DNA of 64,000 bases from Gnetum montanum (Eukaryota > Streptophyta > Gnetopsida > Gnetales > Gnetaceae): assembly GCA_015680685.1 (NCBI GenBank), contig MNCI01010839.1, forward strand, positions 1,371,211-1,435,210, written 5' to 3'. The notes beneath the pieces are model-generated. The model was not told the origin of the DNA and ran no database searches. It saw nothing but the letters and a program-made list of their open reading frames with translations. How positions within the stretch are numbered: the first letter of the stretch is position 1; the number at the start of each line of letters is the position of its first letter. Positions 55,833 through 64,000 of the stretch are shown here, one piece after another. Position numbers and translations under genes: made by a program.

Positions 55833-57408
55833 TATTGTGACCAAAAACCTCAATTGCTAGAATAGGAACTAAGGATCCTTGGCGTAGGTAGTTCCTAAAC
55901 CCCAAACCCCTAGGGCTTTCATGATGAAAATGGGATTCAAGGCACCCTAGCTAGTTTGGTAGATCAACCTGGGACTTAGGAGAGATGTAAAATGTGAAAC
56001 TATAAATAGATTTGAACAATGCAAAAATAATAACTTTAATTCTATTGAACACAAAACTTAAAACTTGAAACTTTATTAAGAAGAGAATAAGTTAGAGAAA
56101 TGTGTACAAAAAGATGGTGCCTGGATGAGCAAAAAAGAGGGTCCACTTATACAAGAGTTCAAAGCCCATTGAAGCCAAGATGATCAGCTCCACAATTTGG
56201 GTGCCAAGCGACTCTTGATGCTATAGGACATCCCTTCACTATTGCAACCTTGGATCTACAATTTGGTCACTACTATGAGGGGGGTAATCAAAGGGAAATA
56301 TTTGGATGCTAAGTTGCTCCACGTTGGGTTTGGAATCCCAGAAGTGTAGTGTTAACACCAAAATCCACCAAGTCTTAAGGCCTCAATGCTTCCATGGTGG
56401 GGTTCAAGAGATTATAAGTATGAAAACTTGCAAGAGCTATTGAGTGCCTAAAAATGCCCTAGGTGTGGAGTTTTGCCTGTGCAAATTGCTATAAAAAAAT
56501 CTAGAACCAATTTATCTCTTTTTACTTAGAATTACTAAAAAATGTTGAACCTGTAAATGATGTTGGAGGCTAGCTTTTATAAGATCTTTGAACCATAAAT
56601 GGGGCTGCAAATTGGCTATGATTGGGCTAAAAAATGGCTGCAAATTTGATATAATTTTGTTGCAAATTGGCTGCCAAATTTAGGTGAAGTGTATGCCCAA
56701 ATTTTGGGGGGTTACTAAAAATAGTAAGTTCTTATTTCCATGGTCATTCCATTTACTAAAAATAGTAACCAGGGTACCTTTTCTATGCTAGAGATGAATC
56801 TTCCATGCTGAGCTCTCTACCATTGTTGTTGAAGTGGCTAATCAATGTTGAAGTGCATAACTTAATGAATTTTGCTCCTTGTGGGTTTCACATTGGGGGT
56901 TTGAATCTTCTAGGTTGGGGGGAAACTTTCTAGGCTAGGGGGAAAGTTTCCAAAATGTGCCTTTGGTCTCCTCATTGGGGGAAGCTTTCCAATTTGAGGG
57001 AAAAGTTTCCAAAATGCATCTTTGGTCTCCACATTGAAGGGGGGAAAGTTTTTAAACCCCTCATCCTTCCACACTGGGTATAGGTGAGATCTACTCTCCT
57101 ACATGTGTTTTCAGTGTAGAAAATTATCTTCCCATGATAAAACCCATCAACCTACCTATTTTGGCACTCCAAAAGGCATTTTTGACACCCAAGCCCAAAT
57201 ATAGATAATAGGTGACTTTGTTTCACTTGGGAAATGAGGTGTTGACCACTTATGAGCCATTTTTCTATCCAAAAAGTATAAAGTATGTGAAATTTCCCAT
57301 TGTGGGTTACAATTTTCACATTTACAATGAAGTTTTGCCTTGGGTTCCATGGGGTGAAAGCTACATGAAAACAATTGGTTATAACATGAAAAATTTCATG
57401 GTGTTTCA
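55833..57408 (-). repeat. Element A: 5' LTR
   Basis: Minus strand from TGAAACACCATG (57408) to GGTCACAATA (55833), 1,576 bases. TATA-like TTATAAAAG at 56583-56575. Rich in AGGGGGAAA(C/G)TTTC and CATGCT words. The 3' copy (4161-5328) matches it up to 56280. Confidence 0.9.
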
Positions 57409-57936
57409 CATTTGCTATTATTTAACATCTTTTAAAGAAACTTTATGATCGCCTTCTTGCTAGCTTCAGCTTTTCCATTAGCTTGAGGGTAGTACAGTGA
57501 TGAAAAGGAATGCTTGATGCCTAGTTCTTGACAAAAGGCTTGCATTTATTAGCTACTAAATTACGATCCATTATCTATGACTATGATCATAGGTATGCCA
57601 AATTAGACTACTATGTTGTTGATTATGAATCTATAGACTTTTTGAGATGTTATTTTCCCTAGGAGAATAGATTCAACCCACTTTATAAGGTATTTGGTTG
57701 TAGTGAGGATCATACTATGCCTTGTAGAAGACTTAGGCATTATAGGTCCAACAATGTTAAGTTTCCACTATTGAAATGGCCAAGTTATCTGAGTAGTATG
57801 TAACTTAGTTGGTAGCATGTTTATTAGGTTGCTCTACCATTGACAAGTGTCACAAGGTTTAATCTTCTATAGGCATTCATTTTTCATATAGGACCAATAA
57901 TAGCCTAGTTGTCTAATTTTAGTGGTCATGGCTCTA
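57409..57936 (-). pseudogene. Element X: integrase fragment
   Basis: Minus strand: T-K-I-R-Q-L-G-Y-Y-W-S-Y, C-D-T-C-Q near 57850, W-K-L-N-I-V-G-P-I (first catalytic Asp is Asn), I-D-N-G-S near 57590, N-G-K-A-E-A-S near 57480. It is cut at 57408 by A's LTR and at 57937 by the LTR of D; GGTCT (57937-57941) is the candidate target sequence of D. Its other parts are missing or lie near 3400-4160. Confidence 0.8.
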
Positions 57937-57941
57937 GGTCT

Positions 57942-59387
57942 TGAAACACCACCAAGAAAATACATGTTGTACTCTTTTTGACATTAGTACCTTCACCCCA
58001 TAAAACCCAAGGCTAAAATTCCATTGTAGAATGTGAAAATTGTGATCCATGAGATGTAATTTCACATACTTTAACTATTGAGGCTGAAAAAATGGCTCAT
58101 AAGTGGTCATAGCCTCAACACCCAAGTGAAAAAAGGGCATGATATGTCTATATTTAAGTTCAAGGGGAGGTGTGGAGAATCAAAAATGCCTTTTGGATTA
58201 CCAAAATTTGCATTTTCATGGGTTTTGTGGGGGGTTGGAGGATGGGGAATTTAATTTTACCTATGCTTAGTGTTAGGGGGTTTAACTTCACCTATTCTTA
58301 GTGTTGGGAGATTTAGCTCTTGAAGCCTCAACGTTGCTCATGAAATCCTAGCATTGCTCCTAAAGTTGAGTAGCCCTAGCATTGCTCTTACTCCAACATG
58401 CCTTCAACACCATCAACATTGTTCTAGAATCTCAGCATTGATCCTACACCCAACATTGCTCCTGCAAGCTCAACGTTGCTCCTAGAATACTAACATGGAT
58501 TGAAGAATCTAGCATGAATAAAATTTGCATTTACTATTTTTAGTAACTAGAATGGTTTTTGTATATTGGGGCTAACAAAATTTATTATAAATGAAAACCA
58601 TGCTAGATTTGAACACCTACTACACCTACATGTAACATCAATTTGTCAACAATTATGACAAAAATTTGTAGATGAAATTATGACCATAAAATCTATATAA
58701 ACCAAGCTTGAGCTCCATGAAAGGGTTCTATCATTTTTTCATCCAAAAGTTTAGAGAATTGATTACAAACATAAGGATTTTGGAGAATTCTCAGCATGGA
58801 ACCTACAATTATTTTGACCATCTTTTAGCATTAGAGATTGTGTGAGGTTTTCTGGCAATGTTGAGCTATCTAGGCATCAAGACTCCTAGTGTGGTTCTTC
58901 TTTGTGGCACAAATGCCCCACATGTCTTATCCCTTATACCACCAATGTTGTAGATTTGGTAAAGGTAATAGCAAGGTGTTGTGGTTTTGGGAGCTGTGGA
59001 GCACCTAAATCATGCAAGTAACTATTGTGTTCTAGACTACCAGCTTCAACAGACTCCAAACACCAATTGAAGTAAGCCCTTTGAATCCCTAGGCACTAGT
59101 TGTACATGTTCTAAATTTTCTTTATTTCATTATAATAAAGAGTACAGTTTCATTTGTTGTGAAAGTTAGTGTAGATTTATTTTATTATGTGCATTTATTT
59201 TAAGCTAGATCTACATTATATCTTATATAGATTATTCTTGTTTACACTCTCTAAGTCCCTAGGTGATTAGTTGGCTTGTGCAAGGCACATTGGATCCTCT
59301 CTCTCAAAAGCCCTTGGGATTTGGGGTTAAAGCTATTCTGCTTGGAATTTTTTGGTTTTCTAGCAATTTAATTTTCTAGTTGCTATA
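57942..59387 (+). repeat. Element D: 5' LTR
   Basis: TGAAACACCACCAAGAAAAT to AGTTGCTATA, 1,446 bases. A TATA box ATCTATATAAACC is at 58691-58703. Its start and end agree with the X LTR (3396-2324, minus). Confidence 0.85.
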
Positions 59388-59393
59388 TTCTTT

Positions 59394-59412
59394 TGGTACT
59401 AGAAGGAGGGCC
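59394..59412 (+). promoter_or_regulatory. Element D: primer-binding site
   Basis: TGGTACTAGAAGGAGGGCC, six bases after the LTR end, as in element C. Confidence 0.85.
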
Positions 59413-60149
59413 TTCATCCAAGTGCTGCATCCAATCCTATTTACCATTTTAATAATATTTTTGCATGGAAAAGCCCTGGATTTACACTAAAACATATTTA
59501 AACTTTGACAACACTATTTTCTACAATAAAAACCAACATTGACACCTATCTCCCTACCACTGAAACCAATGTGGAGGTTGTAGGTGATTTGGATTATGAA
59601 AAAATTTTCATAGTAGTTTCTAGACATTTAAAGCCAACGTGGTTGCAAGTTGTACTTACCTTTGTGTGTTCCAAAGACCAGTGTTTCTCCTTCAAAACCA
59701 TCCAAAATCTTATCCTCCTTTATGGTAAAAATTTCACAGCAAGCCTAGCATTGGTGTTTTTCCAAGACCAAGAAAACCTTTTAAAAACAACAAAAATTTT
59801 CACCTTAACTTTTGGGTAATAATCACTAATCTTACCAAGGGAAAGCATCCCAACACTATGTGAGGAGGTGTAAGATCATTTACCCTACCCCCCTTCTTCC
59901 TCCCCTTTCCACCTCTAGCATGGATATTGCTAGTAGGGTTAGTGTGGTGGGGGTTTAACATAAAATTATTATGTTTGCCTAAGTAAAAGGTATACCTCAT
60001 TTTCATTGCAATCTATACCATACTTTATAATTGTAGTGCACAATAGTTTGACAGCTACATCCCTTTTACATTTTAAAAATTCCATTTGCTAGAATTTTTA
60101 TTTTATTAGTTAATTAAGCATTTCACTAGGTTAACTTTAATACTATCAC
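59413..60149 (+). other. Element D: untranslated leader
   Basis: AT-rich. The 104-codon frame at 59505-59819 shows no similarity to gag and no counterpart in A, B or C, so it is not called as a gene. Confidence 0.45.
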
Positions 60150-61950
60150 CATGTCATTTAGCTAGTCAACCATTTTACCATTCAACTTCACCAATGTAGG
60201 ATCCAGCCAACACGTTGTAAGGGTTTATGACCTCAAAGATTCCATTATAGCTAAGTGCAGGAGATCACTCAAGCTTAGGGGATGAAACCCAAAATTTTTG
60301 GTGATAAACAAAGGTCATTAACACTTTATTTATGCTAAAATTTAGGTTGGCAAGCTCATTCCAAGAATAAAAGCAAAGGCTAAAATGGAATATGAGCTAA
60401 CTCATTGTGATGGAAAGGAATATATACCTTCCCAATATGATAAAATATCATTGAACTAAACTTACGCACACATTCTTTCTTAATTAATTTAGATCGATGA
60501 AAAGGATGAGAAGGCTAGTTTGGATGAATAACATGAGTAGAAAGATGAGTTTTTGGCTAAATTCAAGCTCAAAAAATTCATAGGAAGCCTATTTCAAAAA
60601 TTTACTCTCCAAGCTACCATGCCCTTTTTGACTCCTCTTGCCTCTTCCATAGGAAAAATAGTTTAGTCCTCACCTTATCCATATCCAATCGTGTTTGGGC
60701 CAATGCCTATTATAGCAATGCATAAAACACAATCAATGTCAAAATCAACACCATTTCCCTTCTCCATACCTTTTGCCACACAACCATGATCTATGCGGTC
60801 ATCATTGGTGGTTATGACCATCACTCATCCCTTTTCCATGCAGATGGGACCCATAGTAGGATCTCAAGTGACCTAATGGTTACATACCCCTATTATTCCT
60901 TTTGTGCCTCAAATACCAACAAAAATATCTTTTTCACTATTTAGCCCATCCATGACAATAATGACTCAATCTCTCCCTTCACTCATCATGAGGAAACATG
61001 CCTCTTAGCTTATACCTCAACCTTTTATGCAAATGCCATAATCCACAAGGGCACCTCAAGGACTGGATTAACCCTTCCAAATGATCTAGGACTTGATAGA
61101 AGGGTTGTAGAGGCTTAAGGCTTCCTTGTCCTAGATTGTTAAAATAATGAACTTCTACTAGGATAATCCTATTAGTCCTATTTTCCCACAACTAACTCTT
61201 CCCCCAGATATTCCCATACCTCAATTTACCAAGTACAAAGGTAAAGGTAACCATAACTCACACCTTATAACCTTCTACTCTAAGTGCTTATTACTACAAG
61301 CCTAGCCACATACGATAATGTAGAGTTTCCCTATGTCTCATATAGAAAAGGTTCTAGACTAGTACCATGCCTTACCAAGAGGATTCATATCCTCATTGGA
61401 TGACCTAATTTCATAGTTCATTAACTATTTTAAGTACAACTTGAAACCTGACACAACCTTGACCAACTAATGAAGGTCAAGCAAAAATCTCTTGAGTTGA
61501 TGCAAAAGTTCATACAATGATGGAATGCTCTGCTTAATGAGATTCCAAAATTAATAGTTGTGACTCACCTTCTTGCTATATTCAAGGGGGTGATTTAACA
61601 ACTTTATTAAGTTAATATTGTACTACTTAGATTCATGATCACTTAGTCAAGTCTTCTTCCAAACTAAGAACATTAAACATGTTGTAGAAGCTAGCCATGA
61701 CCTCGCCTACATGGCATACAAGAATCAACATGCATGGAAGGATAAGGAGAGAGGAAGGCAAAACAATTTAGTGGTGGACATTGTTGCAAAGGAGAGTAAG
61801 ATAATCACCCATGAGCCAAGGACGAATGAACCCAAGATCCCTACTAATAATAATAAATCTTTAATGTCTGGGGCCTTTTCATTAACTATTGTGAGGCCTA
61901 TATTCGAATGAAAACATTGGTCAAAGTATACTAGGTTACTGTTAAAAGCA
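60150..61950 (+). pseudogene. Element D: gag, broken and truncated
   Basis: N-terminal part with S-L-K-L-R-G and H-F-I-Y-A-K-I (60265-60350) and Y-D-K-I, matching C's gag start. Pro/Met/Ser-rich middle; then P-Q-F-T-K-Y-K-G-K-G and Y-H-A-L-P-R-G-F-I-S-S-L, F-K-Y-N-L-K-P, W-N-A-L-L-N-E-I (61210-61560). A Lys-rich part follows, and K-Y-T-R-L-L-L-K-A-S at 61925-61955, where it stops against the inverted gag of X. Many stops and frameshifts. Confidence 0.8.
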
Positions 61951-61959
61951 TCTTTTGTT

Positions 61960-63780
61960 TCAAAGACTAATTAATCTATTTCATTGCATTAAGGAAGTCC
62001 TTGTTATTAGCCATTGATTTTTTCTCTTATTGGCTTTGACTTCCTCCATGCATCCTAGGATGCAAACTTCATGTTTTAACAACTATGAATTGGCCTCTTT
62101 CCCCTTCCTTTATGGCTTATGGTCCTTCCTTGGTTGACTAGTTAAAGTAATCTAAGCATTAGAGCTCATGGGAATGGATGAGATAGGTGTGGGCTTTTTG
62201 GCGGGTCCACCTTCTTCCATGTCCTGGCTTGCTTGTCATCTTTGATTTTGGGCTTTGGCATAGACTTCTTGCATTATTTACATGGTGATTTCTTATTGTT
62301 GTGCTGCAAAGAAGTCATGGCATTAGCCACCATGGGAGGACATTTTTTAGTCATAGTTGTTATTTCAATTGTGGCAGGAGGGGGTACAATAATCACAAAA
62401 GGTTCCCTCAGAGGCATAGGCGATGGTGTCCTTCCAATAAAAGGGGTCCTTGAACTAGAAGAAGTTGAAGGATCCTTGTTGTTGCAAAGAGGTATCCAAA
62501 TAACAAAATAATTCCATGTAGGTCTTGTGATTTGACTAGGTTAGAGGCATCAGGGATCAACTTTCCATTAGCTATTATATTTTGTAGGTCATCCTTGAGG
62601 GCTAAGTAGAAATTAATATCATGACCTGGCAATTGATGATAATGGCAGAAATGATCAAGTTTAAAGTACTTAGGTATTAATGGATCATCCTTGATTGCTA
62701 GAGTGGGATTCTTGATGATCTCACATAGCTGATCATTCCTCTTACAGAAATTTTATATTATTTATGTTTATTTAATCCTCCAACTCTTTAGCAAGTAGTC
62801 AAGGAGTTTAGAAGGTTTGAGAGGTAACCTAGTGTATTAAGACTAATATTTTATTTGAAATTAGGCCTAGTATTTCCTAATGTAGAGGCCCCAAATGTTG
62901 ATGATTTGTTATTGATTTTAGGGATCTTGAATTTTGGATTCTTTGGCCACAGTGGCCATGGCTAAACTATTTTGCCTCATCTTCTCCTTATCCTTTCATG
63001 TGTGTTGGTTTTTGTATGCCACATAAGCAAGGTCATGACTAGCCTCAATGGCATCCTCTATGTTCTTTGTTTGAGAAAAGGCTTGGTTGAGTGACTACAG
63101 GTCTAGATAGTAAAGTTTAGACTTAATAAAATCATTAACCACCCCCTTGAATATGGCTAGAAGATGGGTCTAAGCTATTAGCTTAGGAATCTCATTGAGA
63201 AAAGCATTCCATTGTTGTATGAATTTTTATACAGGTTCAAGGGATCCCTACCTTGCCTTCATTAGTTGGTGAAGAGTTGTGTCAAATTTGAAGTTATACT
63301 TGAAATGGTTAACAAGATGTGATATTAAATCCTTAGGTGAGGATATAGACCCTCTCAATAATGCACGATACTAGTCCAAGGCTTTCTTGGTTAGGGACAT
63401 GAGGAAGATCTACATTATGGTGTGTGGACAAGCTTGCAACAACAAAAATTTGTAATGGAAGATGATAAGGTGAGCATTAGCATCACCCTCACCATTATAT
63501 TTAGAGAATTGAGGTATGTGAATGATGAGGGAAAGAGTTATCTATGGGACAGTAGGACTAATAGGATTGTCCTAATAAGAGTCCATGATCTTGACTGTAT
63601 GGCTTGTTGAAGCCTTAAGCTTCCACAACTCTTCCATAAGGTCTTAGATTATTTGGAATGCCTGATCCAAGCCTTGGAGCATTCCCATGGGTGGTTCTAT
63701 TTGTACAAACAGTTGCAGTGTGAGTTGAGAGGCCTATGGCCTCACAATGGGCTAATGTACTCAAATGTAGAACATTGAAA
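61960..63780 (-). pseudogene. Element X: gag, broken
   Basis: Minus strand from about 63780: G-L-D-Q-A-F-Q-I-I near 63680, P-Q-F-S-K-Y-N-G-E-G-D-A-N-A-H-L near 63500, F-K-Y-N-F, W-N-A-F-L-N-E-I near 63200, K-S-K-L-Y-Y-L, K-Y-T-R-L-P-L-K-P near 62840. The knuckle is near 62640 (C-H-Y-H-Q-L-P-G-H-D-I-N-F-Y, last Cys lost), then L-K-D-D-L-Q. It ends in the gag-protease linker at 61960. X's protease and RT are absent. Confidence 0.8.
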
Positions 63781-64000
63781 AAAAATGGGGCATTCATCTT
63801 TAATTTATTTGTATTACATAACTTGCATCACATCTCATTAGGAATTTTGGGTCATTTATTTATTTTAAGTCTCAAAAAATATGATACCATTTATTTTTTG
63901 CTAATTGTACATCACAAATGATGAGGAGTAGTAAAAGATAACTTGTTTGCTTTTATATTAATGTCTCCCTTAATACTATTCAAATACAAATATTTTTCTC
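63781..64000 (-). other. Element X: leader, no gene seen
   Basis: AT-rich sequence upstream of X's gag on the minus strand; the 5' LTR of X would lie beyond the window. Nothing recognisable. Confidence 0.4.

Larger units (their letters stand above)
4161..57408 (-). mobile_element. Element A: Tat-type gypsy retrotransposon, interrupted by element B
   Basis: Order on the minus strand: 5' LTR (57408-55833), PBS, leader, gag, protease, an opposite-strand gene (48861-50850), a long repeat-filled spacer, the pre-RT block (44543-44140), then element B (8602-44134). RT to integrase resume at 8601 and end at 5591, followed by 3' UTR, polypurine tract and a truncated 3' LTR. Reading across the B insertion restores a continuous frame and gives a 5-bp target duplication. 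Without B it is about 17.7 kb. It inserted into the integrase of element X; CATTT at 57409-57413 would be one copy of its target duplication, the other being lost. Confidence 0.85.
57942..61950 (+). mobile_element. Element D: 5' half of a Tat-type retrotransposon
   Basis: Plus strand: 5' LTR, PBS, leader and most of gag, ending abruptly at about 61950 where minus-strand gag of element X begins. No protease, RT, integrase or second LTR of D is found in the window. D belongs to the same family as X by LTR similarity. Confidence 0.8.

Noticed and set aside
59505-59819. A 104-codon frame in D's leader as an extra ORF1 like that of Ogre
   Set aside because: No similarity to leaders of A, B or C and no conserved motif; AT-rich chance frame.
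1-64000. Host genes, tRNA or rRNA genes
   Set aside because: I looked for tRNA cloverleaf boxes, rRNA-like stretches and unrelated protein domains and saw none; all coding signal fits retrotransposon parts or the antisense genes within them.

Overview
This window is plant nuclear DNA (chloroplast, bacterial or viral genes are not seen). It is an AT-rich stretch of a large plant genome made almost entirely of decayed Ty3/gypsy LTR retrotransposons of the Tat/Ogre type. Evidence for the lineage: gag with a C-x2-H-x4-H-x4-C knuckle, protease, reverse transcriptase with YVDD, RNase H, then a second archaeal-type RNase H (aRNH) before integrase. LTRs are about 1.45-1.6 kb and start TGAAACACC; the primer-binding site is TGG(C/T)ACTAGAAGGAGGGCC and the polypurine tract AACAAAGAGGG. 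I cannot name the species and I see no ordinary host gene.

Layout (element names are mine). W: minus-strand Athila-like fragment at 231-2318. X: minus-strand element with its 3' LTR at 2324-3396 inside W, an integrase piece at 57409-57936 and gag at 61960-63780. A: minus strand, 5' LTR 55833-57408, 3' LTR (truncated) 4161-5328, inserted in the integrase of X. B: plus strand, 8602-44134, inserted in the reverse transcriptase start of A with a 5-bp target duplication (ATCCT/ATCTT). C: plus strand, 18290-35787, inserted in B with target duplication GAGGA. D: plus-strand 5' LTR and gag at 57942-61950, also in X. A, B and C are each about 17.5-18 kb once later insertions are removed. By eye LTR divergence rises from C to B to A, in agreement with the nesting order.

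The noteworthy system lies between protease and reverse transcriptase of A, B and C: a separate gene on the opposite strand from gag-pol. It has its own TATA box, an ATG exon beginning M(A/T)PK, a first intron in phase 2 in all three elements, and a second exon that looks like a degenerate FCP1/NIF-type HAD phosphatase domain (motif L-(D/E)-(I/L)-V-G-(V/I)-L-C). In B and C the gene continues through about six more exons encoding unknown, acidic and coiled-coil regions. It sits where Ogre elements carry their sense-strand intron, and a conserved acceptor-like site lies just before reverse transcriptase in all three. Short repeats built on GACCTTAAACTAGCA bracket the antisense gene on both sides and recur after integrase. 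A second, small antisense reading frame is shared by the 3' regions of B and C. Almost all coding regions carry nonsense changes of the C-to-T / G-to-A kind, so all copies are probably dead.
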